From an uncultured Desulfovibrio sp. (lineage in GTDB: Bacteria; Desulfobacterota; Desulfovibrionia; Desulfovibrionales; Desulfovibrionaceae), in assembly GCA_913063155.1 (NCBI GenBank), contig CAJXYU010000001.1, forward strand, positions 620,001-684,000: a stretch of 64,000 nt of DNA, in the 5' to 3' direction. The position numbers and the translations under genes were made by a program. Positions 41,460 through 50,851 of this stretch are shown here, in pieces (position 1 is the stretch's first letter; each line of letters opens with the position of its first letter). Below the pieces are notes generated by a model, which saw only the letters and a program-made list of their open reading frames with translations, had not been told where the DNA came from and did no database searches.

Positions 41460-43904
41460 ATGACGAAGGAAAAAATCAAATACCCGTTCTCCCTGCTGGT
41501 CAGGATCCTGCTCCCGACCGCGTTGACGCTCGCCCTTTTCGCCGGGGCCGTATTTCTTTATGTGCTGCCGACCGTAGGCGATTCTTTTCTGGAGCACAAA
41601 AAAAGGACCATCCGGCAACTCACCGAAACCATCATCAGCGAACTTTCCTATTTTGACGACCTGACGCGCTCCGGCAGGCTGACTTTGCCCCAAGCCCAGC
41701 GTATGGCCAAGGAACAAGTGCGCGCCATACGCTACGGACCGAAAGGCAAGGATTATTTCTGGATCAACGACACCCGCCCCTTCATGGTCATGCATCCCTA
41801 CCGAACCGAATTGGAAGGAAGCGACCTGACCGGCTTCCGGGACAAGACCGGACTGGCGCCGTTCGTGGAGTTCACTCGGCAGGCCAAGGAAGGAGGCGGT
41901 TTCGTCAGTTATTTCTGGCAGAACAAGGACCAACCGGGCGTCATCGCACCCAAACTGTCCTATGTCCAGAAGTTCAAGCCTTGGGGCTGGATAGTAGGCA
42001 CCGGAATCTATCTGGACGACGTGGAGCAGGAACTGGCCTACTTCAGAGACAGAATCACCTTGGTTCTGTTGGGAATTCTGGGGCTCATCGCCGTGCTTTC
42101 GGGCATCGTCACCCACCGGGCCTATGATACGGAAAAAAAGCGCCTCAAGGCGCAACGCCAACGAGAGCGGCTCCTTGAGGCCCTCAAGGCAGGGGAAGAG
42201 CGCTACCGAACCATTGCCGACTTCGCCTATGACTGGGAGGTCTGGGTCGGGCCGGACGGCACCGTCATGTACTGTTCGCCATCCTGCGAGCGCATCACGG
42301 GCTACCCCCCCGAAGCCTATTTCGAAAACCCAGCGCTTATCCGAGAAATCGTGGCCCCGACCTTCCAGGAAGACTGGGACCACTATATAAGGCGGGTCTC
42401 CCACAAGGAAGGGCAACAGCTCGACTTCCAAATCATCAAAAAAGACGGCGGGCATCCCTGGCTCAGCGCCGTGGGCAGAAGCGTCTACGGCATCGGCATG
42501 AAGCCCCTGGGCCTGCGCTTCAGCTTCCGGGACATCACGGAACGGAAGAACATGGAGGAACAACTCCGGCATCAGGCTCTGCATGACCCTCTCACCGGGC
42601 TGGCCAACCGCACCCTGTGCCTGGACCGCATCCGCCAGGCCATGGAAAGGGCCAAGCGACGCGCCAACTACTATTACGCCGTGGTTTTCATCGACCTGGA
42701 TCGTTTCAAAGTCATCAACGATTCCCTCGGGCATCGCTTCGGCGACATGGTGCTGGTGGAGACAGCCCGCCGCCTGACCCGCCATGTGCGCAGCCTGGAC
42801 ACTGTGGCACGCTTCGGCGGCGACGAGTTCGTCTTCCTGCTGGACGAACTGCAATCCCCGCGTGAGGCCATCCGCATCGTCAAGCGATTGCGTCTGGAAA
42901 TGGCGGAAAAATTCTGTTTCGAGGGGCACGAAGTCACGACCACGGCCAGTTTCGGAATCGTCCTGAGCCCCGTGGAATACAGCCGCCCCGAGGATGTGCT
43001 CCAGAACGCCAACATCGCCATGCACAGGGCCAAGGACAAGGGCCGCAACCAGTTCAAGGTCTTCACTTCCCGCATGCTGGAGTACGCAGTGGCCCAGCTG
43101 AGCATGGAAAACGACATGCGCCGGGGCTTGGCAAACAACGAATTCTATCTCAACTTTCAGCCCATCCTGCTCCTGAATACCGAGGAACTCATCGGCTTCG
43201 AGGCGCTGGCCCGCTGGAAGCACCCGAAACGGGGAATCATTACGCCGTCGGAATTCATTCCCATGGCAGAAGATTCAGGACTGATCATGGAGTTGGGACA
43301 ATGGGTGCTGAAAAAGGCACTGGACACCCTGGCCCTCTGGCGGGCCAACAGCAAGGTGGCCGAACACTTGTTCGTGGCCGTGAATGTATCCAGCAAACAA
43401 TTTGCCCAGAGCGACCTTTCCGACGCCATCATGACCCAACTGAAAGAGTCCGGCGTTCCAGCGGAAAACCTCAAGCTGGAAATCACGGAGAGTACCCTCA
43501 TGGACAACCCGGAGCAGGCTCTCCAAACCCTCAACCGGCTTCGCAAGCGCGGGGTCCAATTTTCCATTGACGACTTCGGCACCGGCTACTCATCCCTCAC
43601 GCTCCTGCAACGCCTGCCCGTGGACACCCTCAAGGTGGATCGGAGCTTTGTCTCCCGCCTGGGCGAGGACAAGGAGAACCTGGAGATCGTGCGGGCGGTC
43701 ATCGCCCTGGCCCACAGCCTTGACCTGAACGTGGTTGCCGAAGGAGTGGAAAAAAATTCCCAGCTCGACTCTCTCAGTCCGCTGTCCTGCGAATATGTGC
43801 AGGGCTTCCTCTTCCATAAGCCTTTGTCGGCCATGGAGGCGGAGCACCTTATCGTCAAGCAGGCCTCTCTACGCAAGCCCCCGTCGTCCGACGACGAGTC
43901 TTGA
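41460..43904 (+). CDS. Cache-PAS-GGDEF-EAL c-di-GMP turnover protein
   Basis: This 814-residue protein has a membrane helix (about 15-35), a periplasmic single-Cache sensor (about 40-195; 'KDYFWINDTRPFMVMHPYRT', 'GWIVGTGIYLDDVE'), a second helix, a PAS domain ('DFAYDWEVWVGPDGTVMYCS'), GGDEF (intact, G453) and EAL (E581 of 'FEALARWKHP', with 'DDFGTGYSSL' and 'AEGVE'). Both enzymatic signatures are complete, so it may make and degrade c-di-GMP under control of an external ligand. I start it at the ATG at 41460 behind AAAGGG; one at 41415 is possible. Confidence 0.93.
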   Translation: MTKEKIKYPFSLLVRILLPTALTLALFAGAVFLYVLPTVGDSFLEHKKRTIRQLTETIISELSYFDDLTRSGRLTLPQAQRMAKEQVRAIRYGPKGKDYFWINDTRPFMVMHPYRTELEGSDLTGFRDKTGLAPFVEFTRQAKEGGGFVSYFWQNKDQPGVIAPKLSYVQKFKPWGWIVGTGIYLDDVEQELAYFRDRITLVLLGILGLIAVLSGIVTHRAYDTEKKRLKAQRQRERLLEALKAGEERYRTIADFAYDWEVWVGPDGTVMYCSPSCERITGYPPEAYFENPALIREIVAPTFQEDWDHYIRRVSHKEGQQLDFQIIKKDGGHPWLSAVGRSVYGIGMKPLGLRFSFRDITERKNMEEQLRHQALHDPLTGLANRTLCLDRIRQAMERAKRRANYYYAVVFIDLDRFKVINDSLGHRFGDMVLVETARRLTRHVRSLDTVARFGGDEFVFLLDELQSPREAIRIVKRLRLEMAEKFCFEGHEVTTTASFGIVLSPVEYSRPEDVLQNANIAMHRAKDKGRNQFKVFTSRMLEYAVAQLSMENDMRRGLANNEFYLNFQPILLLNTEELIGFEALARWKHPKRGIITPSEFIPMAEDSGLIMELGQWVLKKALDTLALWRANSKVAEHLFVAVNVSSKQFAQSDLSDAIMTQLKESGVPAENLKLEITESTLMDNPEQALQTLNRLRKRGVQFSIDDFGTGYSSLTLLQRLPVDTLKVDRSFVSRLGEDKENLEIVRAVIALAHSLDLNVVAEGVEKNSQLDSLSPLSCEYVQGFLFHKPLSAMEAEHLIVKQASLRKPPSSDDES

Positions 43905-43935
43905 AGTTCCCGGTCTCCTCCACTATGACGCAAAG

Positions 43936-44427
43936 ATGAAACGCGTATTCTTGCCCTGCTGCCTGTTTTGCCTGTTGCTCCTGCCCGCTCTTGCCCGTGC
44001 GGATCAGGCCCGGTTCCTGAGCGTCATTGATGGAGACTCTCTCATGATCCGGCTTGGCGACCGCCCCGTTGAAGTGCGCCTCATCGGCGTCGACGCGCCG
44101 GAATGGGACCAGGAATGGGGCGTGCGGGCCAAGGCCTTTTCCCTGCAGTTCTGCTACGGCAAGGAGTTACGCCTGGAATACGACAAGGAAAGAAAAGACC
44201 GCTACGGCAGACTTCTGGCCTATGTCTACGACGGTACAACAATGCTCAACGAAGCTTTGGTAAAAAACGGCTTGGCCGTCCCCATACTGGTCAGGCCCAA
44301 CGGCCGCTATTACAGGAAATTCAAGAAGGCTGGAAAGACTGCCCGCGAAGAACGCCGCGGTTTCTGGCTGCACGGCGGCCTGAGCATGACGCCTGGACAG
44401 TGGCGTAAAAAACATAGAAAATCTTAA
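43936..44427 (+). CDS. Secreted thermonuclease-like (SNase) protein
   Basis: The protein has 163 residues. A signal peptide ends at 'ALARAD'. The SNase OB-fold follows, with 'VIDGDSLMIRLGDRPVEVRL', the catalytic Arg/Glu pair in 'VRLIGVDAPEWDQ', and 'RYGRLLAYVYDGTTMLNEAL'. The calcium-dependent relatives cut DNA and RNA outside the cell. The start at 43936 follows the GGDEF-EAL stop by 31 bases, so the genes may be cotranscribed. The length fits a minimal SNase. Confidence 0.9.
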   Translation: MKRVFLPCCLFCLLLLPALARADQARFLSVIDGDSLMIRLGDRPVEVRLIGVDAPEWDQEWGVRAKAFSLQFCYGKELRLEYDKERKDRYGRLLAYVYDGTTMLNEALVKNGLAVPILVRPNGRYYRKFKKAGKTAREERRGFWLHGGLSMTPGQWRKKHRKS

Positions 44428-44521
44428 TCCATGCACTTCGCTTCTGGCGTAGATTGACTCGGCAGAAAAAGCAGACATCAATGTTCCCCTCCCTGCACCT
44501 TGCCGGACATTGCCCACCCAA

Positions 44522-44548
44522 AAAGAAAAAGCCGCCCGAAGGCGGCCT
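44522..44548 (-). terminator. Terminator after the tail-collar gene
   Basis: The stem GCCGCC with GGCGGC (44531-44536 with 44541-44546) and a CGAA tetraloop is followed on the minus strand by TTTTTCTTTTT. Confidence 0.88.
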
Positions 44549-44562
44549 AACTTCAATTAAAG

Positions 44563-45240
44563 CTAGTATTTGATGACGTACATGAGAGCCACGTTTCGGG
44601 GACGGTTTTCCTCGGCAGTAGGAACTACGCGGGAGGCGTCGAATTCAATAAACTGTGGGGTCGTCTTAGCATCCCCGCCATATTTATACGCCCAACTCTC
44701 CCCTCCAAACATAGCTCCTGAATTTTCAGGCGAAGTCATGGCAGCAGCACTTGCTGCGTTGAACCAACGCCCATTAATATTTCTGATGGCATCTCCCTGT
44801 TCGGAACCCATTACACGGTCGGTATCCACGCCTCGTCCGTCGTCCACACCACGAATGAACTCGCCGCGCAGGTCAGGCAGATTGAAAGTGGTGGCCTTGT
44901 CGCCTTCTCCGAAAGTGGCGCCAATACTGTCGAACAGGTCGGCATACTCTGTACGGGATATCTCGGCACCGTCGCACTTCAGCCAGCCGTCAGGAACCTT
45001 GGTGGAGGCTGAAGCGTTCACCGTGCCAACGGGAGTGCCGGAATTGGCCATGGAAGCGAACAGGTCGATCCATTCGGTGTCATCGGCATTGCGCTGACGC
45101 AGCACGGCCGGAGTCTTGCTGGTGTCCATCCAGAGCATATAAGGCGCAGTGGACGGCGGCTCGGAAGAGCCGGAACTGAGGGTGATGAGGGCGTCGAACG
45201 CCTGGGACAGGTTGCTCGACGGGAAATTGAACTGCGACAT
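44563..45240 (-). CDS. Phage tail-collar domain protein
   Basis: This 225-residue protein contains the phage tail collar motif: 'KVPDGWLKCDGAEISRTEYA', 'LFDSIGATFGEGDKATTFNL' and 'PDLRGEFIRGVDDGRGVDT', and ends in 'RPRNVALMYVIKY', typical of tail-fibre and Mdp-type microcystin-dependent proteins. The N-terminal 60 residues are a Ser/Thr-rich shaft. No other tail, capsid or integrase gene is adjacent, so it is an isolated fibre gene or relic. AGGAG precedes the ATG. Confidence 0.88.
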   Translation of the reverse strand: MSQFNFPSSNLSQAFDALITLSSGSSEPPSTAPYMLWMDTSKTPAVLRQRNADDTEWIDLFASMANSGTPVGTVNASASTKVPDGWLKCDGAEISRTEYADLFDSIGATFGEGDKATTFNLPDLRGEFIRGVDDGRGVDTDRVMGSEQGDAIRNINGRWFNAASAAAMTSPENSGAMFGGESWAYKYGGDAKTTPQFIEFDASRVVPTAEENRPRNVALMYVIKY

Positions 45241-45276
45241 TTTTTTTCTCCTATTTCATACCGCTGTGTAGAAATC

Positions 45277-45296
45277 GGAGAGCCATACGGCTCTCC
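45277..45296. repeat. 8-bp perfect hairpin upstream of the collar gene
   Basis: GGAGAGCC (45277-45284) and GGCTCTCC (45289-45296) enclose a 4-base loop. It lies in the leader of the collar gene and lacks a T-run; it may be an RNA structure or a weak attenuator. Confidence 0.5.
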
Positions 45297-45411
45297 ACAA
45301 ACATTGACGCTGTACTTGCGCACAGGGCCCGGAGTCCCTTCCGCGGAAAGAGAGGCCGGCTGGCCACGGCCAAGCCTGCGCGGGGGGATCAATCCCGCGA
45401 CTACTCCAAAT

Positions 45412-45672
45412 TTATGTTATTGGTATGAAAAGGGTGTCCGAACTATTCGGGCCTTTCAGGCCATTGCACGCCATGGGGAAACCAGACAATGTCCGGAAGG
45501 AGGCAAAGTGCCTCCCGAGGGGCATGCCAGCTGGATGTTCCTGCAGAGCGGAGACGTCGTTGTCCAGTATCCTGCATCCGTTGAAATATTTGGCAAGATT
45601 CGTGATCCCCTCCAGCCTGGGGCGCAACTCGCCGGGAATGAGATTCGTCAATGCCGATGTGGCAATGCTCAT
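45412..45672 (-). CDS. Small hypothetical protein upstream of the collar gene
   Basis: This 86-residue frame has AGGAG at an 8-base spacing ahead of its ATG, like the collar gene. The sequence ('SALTNLIPGELRPRLEGITN') has a plausible helical start and a Gly/Pro/Asn-rich end but matches nothing I know. It could be a small tail-associated protein. The 171 bases between it and the collar gene hold a hairpin and no clear gene. Confidence 0.5.
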   Translation of the reverse strand: MSIATSALTNLIPGELRPRLEGITNLAKYFNGCRILDNDVSALQEHPAGMPLGRHFASFRTLSGFPMACNGLKGPNSSDTLFIPIT

Positions 45673-45851
45673 GTGATACGCTCCTATTCCGCCAAAGTTT
45701 CAGGTACTCTACACCCGGTTTTGCAGGCTGGATAAAATCGGCAGGAAAAAGGAAGCCACCGGGAAAAGAAAGACTGTTGACAGGGAGAGGCGAACTGGAC
45801 TCAAAAGGGGAATCGGGGTAATCGCTTGCCCCTGTGAAGCAGGAACCATCA

Positions 45852-46892
45852 ATGACGGCAGAGACCGCAAACAAACTCGCACAACTTGTGAACCGTCCTC
45901 TGGAAGTGGGAGAAAAGATCATTGCCAACAGGCTATGGATGGCTCCCATGGTCGGTCTCGGCCACGTGGCTTTCCGCCAGGTGCTTGACAGCTATGGCAA
46001 TTGTGGGCTCATGGTTTCGGAAATGTGCAGCGCCATAGGCCTGGCCCATGAAAATCCTGCGACCTCCCCCATCTTCAAGTTCCGTGAGGATGAGTTACCC
46101 AGACTGTCCTGTCAGTTGGCCGGTGCACAACCAGGGGAATTCGTCGAAGCGGCCAGACGCGTTGAAGCCGAAGGTTTTTTCGGAGTGGACATCAACATGG
46201 GCTGCGCCGTGTCCGGCATCTGCAAAAAAGGTTGTGGCGCAGATCTGCTGCGAACTCCAGACCGGGCAGAATCTGTGGTGAAGACCGTGCGAAAAGCCGT
46301 AACCTTCCCGGTGAGCGTCAAATTCCGAACGGGCTGGAACGCGGCCCCGGAACAAGCCGTGGAGTTGGCCAAGCGCTTTGAGCAGGCCGGTGCAGACGCA
46401 CTGATTTTCCACCCGCGTGTAGCCCCGGACAAGCGCTCTCGCCCACCAATATGGAATCACATCCGACTCATCAAGGAGGCGGTCTCCATTCCGGTCATAG
46501 GCAACGGCAATGTCTGTACGCAGGACGACGCCCTTCAAATGTTCGAAAGAACCGGCTGCGACGGCATCGCGCTCGGCCGCATGGCCATAGCCCGACCCTG
46601 GGTTTTCTCTCATATGGCAGGAAAAGATATCCCAAGAGACAATGCCTACCAAGCATACGGCCTCAAGCTTATTGACGCCATTGAGGAACACTTCCCCGAC
46701 CCTATCCGACAGGTAAAACTATTTAAGAAAATAGCTATTTATATAGCTACCAACTATTTGTACGGACTGCGTCTTCAGGGAGAGTTGCTCAAAGGCGATA
46801 CAATGGACAAAATGCGTGAAAACGTACGTTCAGTCCTGACACCGGAACGCCCCACCACGGAAAAACCCAACGCCCTCATGTTTACCAGCTGA
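45852..46892 (+). CDS. tRNA-dihydrouridine synthase family protein
   Basis: This 346-residue TIM-barrel flavoprotein has the Dus signature 'GVDINMGCAVSGICKKGCGA', where the first Cys is the catalytic acid (usually in GCP; here GCA). 'PVSVKFRTGW', 'ALIFHPRVAPDKRS', 'PVIGNGNV' and 'CDGIALGRMAIARPW' are FMN and barrel motifs. It reduces specific uridines of tRNA to dihydrouridine. The alanine after the cysteine is unusual. The ATG at 45852 is preceded by AGGA; an in-frame GTG at 45834 is possible. The cyclase-like gene follows after 12 bases. Confidence 0.88.
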   Translation: MTAETANKLAQLVNRPLEVGEKIIANRLWMAPMVGLGHVAFRQVLDSYGNCGLMVSEMCSAIGLAHENPATSPIFKFREDELPRLSCQLAGAQPGEFVEAARRVEAEGFFGVDINMGCAVSGICKKGCGADLLRTPDRAESVVKTVRKAVTFPVSVKFRTGWNAAPEQAVELAKRFEQAGADALIFHPRVAPDKRSRPPIWNHIRLIKEAVSIPVIGNGNVCTQDDALQMFERTGCDGIALGRMAIARPWVFSHMAGKDIPRDNAYQAYGLKLIDAIEEHFPDPIRQVKLFKKIAIYIATNYLYGLRLQGELLKGDTMDKMRENVRSVLTPERPTTEKPNALMFTS

Positions 46893-46904
46893 AAGGAGGA
46901 AGTC

Positions 46905-47540
46905 ATGCAGATCATCGACCTGACCCATACGCTTGAGCCCGACATGCCTGTTTATCCCGAAGACACTCCGCCCGAATTCCCCCGTCCCTGTACTTACGAA
47001 ACCTACGGTTTCTCGGTCACAGCCTTAAACATGGGCGTGCACACCGGCACTCACATGGATGCCCCTTTCCACATGCTCCAGGACGGCCCGGCCGTCGACT
47101 GGTTCCAGGCCGATTATTTCATAGGCAAGGCCATGGTCATAGACCTGACCGGGACTGGTCGGCTCATCGCTCCGGAACACCTGGCTCGACTCTCCAAACA
47201 AAACGACTTGGACTACGTTTTGCTGCGCACAGGATGGGACAAACATTGGGGAACCGAACAATACTACCGGGACTGGCCCGAGTTGACCCTACTGGCCGCC
47301 CGTGTCCTCACCGGCCTGGACTTACGGGGCGTCGGCATGGACAGCCCTTCTCCCGACCCACTGGATTCCCATGAGTACGAGGCACATATGACTCTCTTCC
47401 GAGCAGGCATGGTCTGCATTGAGAATCTGACCAACCTGGCTCGAATCCCGGAAGGGACGTTCACATTCAGCTGCCTGCCCCTGCCCATCAGGAACAGTGA
47501 TGGATCACCCTGCCGGGCCGTGGCCATGGTTGAGGACTAA
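46905..47540 (+). CDS. Cyclase-family (kynurenine formamidase-like) metal hydrolase
   Basis: This 211-residue protein has the cyclase/KynB signature 'HTGTHMDAPFH', which carries the metal ligands, and 'VGMDSPSPDPLDSHE'. Family members hydrolyse N-formylkynurenine, isatin or cyclic amides. AAAGGAGG lies ahead of the ATG. It follows the Dus gene closely and is in turn followed by a DMT exporter, suggesting processing and export of an aromatic or amide compound, which is speculative. Confidence 0.85.
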   Translation: MQIIDLTHTLEPDMPVYPEDTPPEFPRPCTYETYGFSVTALNMGVHTGTHMDAPFHMLQDGPAVDWFQADYFIGKAMVIDLTGTGRLIAPEHLARLSKQNDLDYVLLRTGWDKHWGTEQYYRDWPELTLLAARVLTGLDLRGVGMDSPSPDPLDSHEYEAHMTLFRAGMVCIENLTNLARIPEGTFTFSCLPLPIRNSDGSPCRAVAMVED

Positions 47541-47609
47541 CCATCCCTAAAGCAGATATTCTTTTTTTCGACTGGGCGGCCCCCGACGCCAAGAGTACCA
47601 CCAAAAAAC

Positions 47610-48497
47610 ATGAATCGAGAATCATCCTCCCTTATCTACACCCTGCTTGTGGGAACCATGGCCCTCTGGGGAGGGACCTGGGTGGCGGGCCGTGTGCTGG
47701 CCGGACATATGGGACCGCTTTCCGCTTCATTCCTGCGCTTCCTGGCGGCCTCCGTTTTTCTGGCCCTGTTCGTGAGCCGGACCCAAGGCGGCTTTCCACG
47801 CCTTGAACGAAAGCTCCTGCCCCAAATGGCCTTTCTGGGCGCAACGGGCGTGTTCATGTACAGCTATTTCTTCTTCACGGGACTACAGCACATCAACGCC
47901 AGCCGCGCGGCCCTCATCGTGGCCTGCATCCCGGTCTGCATCTCCGCCCTGTCGGCCATCCTGTATCGTGAAAAATTCGGCGCCATCCGCATTTTCGGCA
48001 CTCTGCTTTCCTTATGCGGCGTGGCCGTCGTACTTTCCAACGGCCATCCCACGACTCTGTTAGAGCGGGGGATTTCCAGCGGCGACCTGCTCATATTGGG
48101 CTGCGTCGCGGCTTGGACCGGCTACTCGCTAGGGGGACGCACTGCCATGAAACACCTGTCCCCACCGGTCGCAGTCATGTGGTCGTGCATTTTCGGGTCG
48201 GCCTTCCTGCTCATTCCAGCCCTGAACGAAGGCCTGCTGACCGACATCAGAGCCGCTTCCCTGATCGACTGGTCCTGCATCTTCTTTCTAGGAGTCCTGG
48301 CCACCGGCTTAAGCTACGCATGGTACTACAAAGGCATCCGGGCCATCGGCCCTTCCCGGGCCGGGATATTCATCAATCTGGTTCCGATCTTCGCCATCCT
48401 GTTTGCTTCCATTATACTCGGGGAGAGCATTGGTGTTTCCCTGCTTCTAGGTGGAGCAATGGTCATTACAGGCGTCTACCTCACCAACCGTCCGTAA
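47610..48497 (+). CDS. EamA/DMT-family transporter
   Basis: This 295-residue protein has ten hydrophobic helices in two EamA repeats ('TMALWGGTWVAGRVLAGHMG' opens the first; 'GPSRAGIFINLVPIFAILFA' and 'LGESIGVSLLLGGAMVITG' close the second). It is a second DMT carrier in the window, not closely similar to the one at 8477. It probably exports a metabolite; the substrate is unknown. No strong ribosome site precedes the ATG. It is 69 bases behind the cyclase gene. Confidence 0.88.
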   Translation: MNRESSSLIYTLLVGTMALWGGTWVAGRVLAGHMGPLSASFLRFLAASVFLALFVSRTQGGFPRLERKLLPQMAFLGATGVFMYSYFFFTGLQHINASRAALIVACIPVCISALSAILYREKFGAIRIFGTLLSLCGVAVVLSNGHPTTLLERGISSGDLLILGCVAAWTGYSLGGRTAMKHLSPPVAVMWSCIFGSAFLLIPALNEGLLTDIRAASLIDWSCIFFLGVLATGLSYAWYYKGIRAIGPSRAGIFINLVPIFAILFASIILGESIGVSLLLGGAMVITGVYLTNRP

Positions 48498-48582
48498 GGG
48501 ATCCTGAAAAGCATTGCCTCATCGTCACTTCCTCTCAGTCTCCATTGACACGTTTTCTATTTTTTTATACGAGTTACGCTCT

Positions 48583-48601
48583 ATATTATATAATCATTAT
48601 C
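48583..48601. promoter_or_regulatory. Fur box over a TATAAT -10 element
   Basis: The 19-mer ATATTATATAATCATTATC matches the second 12 positions of the classical Fur box GATAATGATAATCATTATC without error. A perfect TATAAT (48589-48594) lies inside it. The site is 28 bases ahead of the substrate-binding protein gene, as expected for iron repression of the operon. Confidence 0.75.
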
Positions 48602-48628
48602 CATATAAAGCGGTAGGTTTTAATAAAA

Positions 48629-49771
48629 ATGCAGCGTATCGTATCCCTTTGCATACTTTCCCTGCTCCTTTTCGGATGCAGCCAGGAGCAACCACAACAA
48701 ACCGCAACCATCACCATCACGGACATGGCCGGGCGGACCGTGGAGACACCGATACATCCCGAGCACGTGCTCGCATCCGGCTCTGGATGCTTGCGTTACC
48801 TGACCTATCTTCAAGCCCAGAACAGAGCTGTTGCGGTAGACAGTGCAGAGACCAAGATCCGGCTCATCGATGCCAGGCCCTATGCCATGGCCAACCCCCA
48901 ATTCAGGACAATGCCGCTCTTCGGGGAGTTCCGCGGCCACGACAACCCTGAACTCATCGCCGCTCTGGAACCGCGCCCCCAGGTAATTTTCAAAACCTAC
49001 GGGACCATGGGACACGACCCTGACGAACTACAGCAAAAAACAGGCATCCCCGTGGTGGTGCTGGACTACGGCGATCTGGGCGTACGCAGAGAAGCCATGA
49101 ATAACGCTCTGACACTCATGGGCAAAATTCTCGGTAAAGAGAAAAGAGCCGAATCGGTCATAGCATTTATGGACGCCCATATCGCGAATCTAAAAAAACG
49201 TACCGCGGGCCTGACCGGTCCCACCTGTTACGTTGGCGGAATCGCCTTCAAGGGCCCGCACGGATTCCGGTCCACCGAACCGGGCTACCCTCCTTTCCAA
49301 TTTCTGAACGCCCGCAACGTGGCTGCTCCACAAGATAATTCCGTTCCTCTGCGTCATGCGGACATGGCCAAGGAAAAAATTCTGGAATGGAACCCGGAAT
49401 ACCTGTTTGTGGATTTGTCCACCATCCGGGCTGGCACTGAATCCAACTCCTTGTACGAACTGCACAACGACTCCGCCTTCAGGGAACTGACCGCCTGCAG
49501 GCAGGGGCGCATCTTCGGGGTATTGCCCTACAACTGGTATACCTCCAATCACGGCAACACCTTGGCCGACGCCTACTTCATCGGCAAGACTCTGTACCCC
49601 ACAGCCTTTGTCGACATCGAGCCTGCGACCAAAGCGGACGAAATATACACCTTCCTGGTGGGCAAGCCCGTGTTCAACGACCTGTCCAAAGCCTTCGGGG
49701 ATCTGGCCTTCAAGCGTCTTGATCCGTCCGTCATCCACATCGGTGAAAAGGGAAAAATCCTCGATAAATAG
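48629..49771 (+). CDS. Iron/siderophore-type ABC transporter substrate-binding lipoprotein
   Basis: This 380-residue lipoprotein (lipobox 'LLLFGC') is a class III (BtuF/FecB-type) binding protein: 'ITDMAGRTVETPIHPEHVLA' opens it, then 'LEPRPQVIFKT', 'NALTLMGKILGKEKRAESVI' and 'NPEYLFVDLSTI' follow. The substrate could be a ferric siderophore, haem, cobalamin or another metal chelate. It heads an operon with a permease and an ATPase, and lies behind a Fur box, which favours iron. Confidence 0.88.
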   Translation: MQRIVSLCILSLLLFGCSQEQPQQTATITITDMAGRTVETPIHPEHVLASGSGCLRYLTYLQAQNRAVAVDSAETKIRLIDARPYAMANPQFRTMPLFGEFRGHDNPELIAALEPRPQVIFKTYGTMGHDPDELQQKTGIPVVVLDYGDLGVRREAMNNALTLMGKILGKEKRAESVIAFMDAHIANLKKRTAGLTGPTCYVGGIAFKGPHGFRSTEPGYPPFQFLNARNVAAPQDNSVPLRHADMAKEKILEWNPEYLFVDLSTIRAGTESNSLYELHNDSAFRELTACRQGRIFGVLPYNWYTSNHGNTLADAYFIGKTLYPTAFVDIEPATKADEIYTFLVGKPVFNDLSKAFGDLAFKRLDPSVIHIGEKGKILDK

Positions 49772-49780
49772 GAGTCCCAT

Positions 49781-50851
49781 ATGCATTTTGACGATGGAGT
49801 GCTGCCCGCCGACTACCTGCGGCATGTGACCCGCAAGAAGGCGATCATTGCCGGAACCGGCACTCTGGCTATCGCCGCCCTGCTCCTGGCGGTCAGTTCC
49901 GGGGCCGTGAGCATTCCATTAACCGACGTTTGGCGTGCGCTGACCGGAACTGCAGCAAGCAAGCGGTGGGACGCCATCATCTGGAGCATCCGCCTGCCGC
50001 AGGCACTTGCGGCCATCGTTGCCGGTGCAGGGTTGTCCGTGGCCGGGGTGGTCATGCAGTCCGTACTTCGCAATCCGCTGGGCTCGCCTTTCACTCTGGG
50101 AATTTCCCATGCAGCGGCTTTCGGCGCAGCCTTGTCGGTCATGGTCCTGGGTACCGGCGTCATGCATTCCAGAGGTGCGGATGCCGTCGTCATCAACAAT
50201 CCTTATGCAACCACCATGGCGGCTTTTGCCGCCAGTCTCCTGGCCACGGCCGCCATCATCGCCATCTCGCGCATCCGCAGGACCTCGCCCGAAATCATGA
50301 TCCTGGCCGGAGTGGCCTTGGGCGCACTGTTCACAGCCGGCACCATGTTCCTGCAGTACTTTGCAGACGATGTGCAGCTTGCGGCCATGGTCTTCTGGAC
50401 TTTCGGAGACACGGCGCGAGCCAGCTGGTCCGAGTTGGCCATCATGGGCGCGGTCACAGTTACAGGCACTGCATTTTTTTTCTTCAACCGCTGGAACTAC
50501 AATGCCGTCGACGCTGGAGACGAAACCGCCTCCAGCCTGGGAGTGCGGGTGGAGCGCGTCCGAATGCTGGGCATGCTCATTTCCTCGCTGATCACAGCGG
50601 TCATCGTCTCCTTCTTGGGCATCATCGGCTTTGTGGGGTTGGTCTGTCCGCACATGATGCGCCGTATGGTGGGAGACGACCACCGTTTTCTACTGCCCGC
50701 ATCCATGCTCTGTGGAGGAGTGCTCCTCCTCGTCTCGGACACAGCGGCCAGACTCATGCTGGCCCCGCACGTGCTGCCGGTTTCCGTGCTCACGGCCTTT
50801 CTGGGCGCTCCCGCCTTTCTCTACCTCATCATCAGAGGGTATCGGAAATGA
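49781..50851 (+). CDS. FecCD/BtuC-type ABC transporter permease
   Basis: This 356-residue protein has about ten membrane helices and the FecCD motifs 'IRLPQALAAIVAGAGLSVAG' and 'SVLRNPLGSPFTLGISHAAA', 'GIIGFVGLVCPHMMRRMVG' and 'DHRFLLPASMLCGGVLLLVS'. It forms the homodimeric channel for the binding protein encoded 9 bases upstream. AGGAG precedes the ATG. Its stop overlaps the ATPase start (ATGA), so translation is coupled. Confidence 0.95.
   Translation: MHFDDGVLPADYLRHVTRKKAIIAGTGTLAIAALLLAVSSGAVSIPLTDVWRALTGTAASKRWDAIIWSIRLPQALAAIVAGAGLSVAGVVMQSVLRNPLGSPFTLGISHAAAFGAALSVMVLGTGVMHSRGADAVVINNPYATTMAAFAASLLATAAIIAISRIRRTSPEIMILAGVALGALFTAGTMFLQYFADDVQLAAMVFWTFGDTARASWSELAIMGAVTVTGTAFFFFNRWNYNAVDAGDETASSLGVRVERVRMLGMLISSLITAVIVSFLGIIGFVGLVCPHMMRRMVGDDHRFLLPASMLCGGVLLLVSDTAARLMLAPHVLPVSVLTAFLGAPAFLYLIIRGYRK

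Noticed and set aside
45304-45735. A 143-codon plus-strand frame opposite the small pre-collar gene
   Set aside because: It starts with TTG without a ribosome site; the opposite 86-codon frame has AGGAG at the right spacing.
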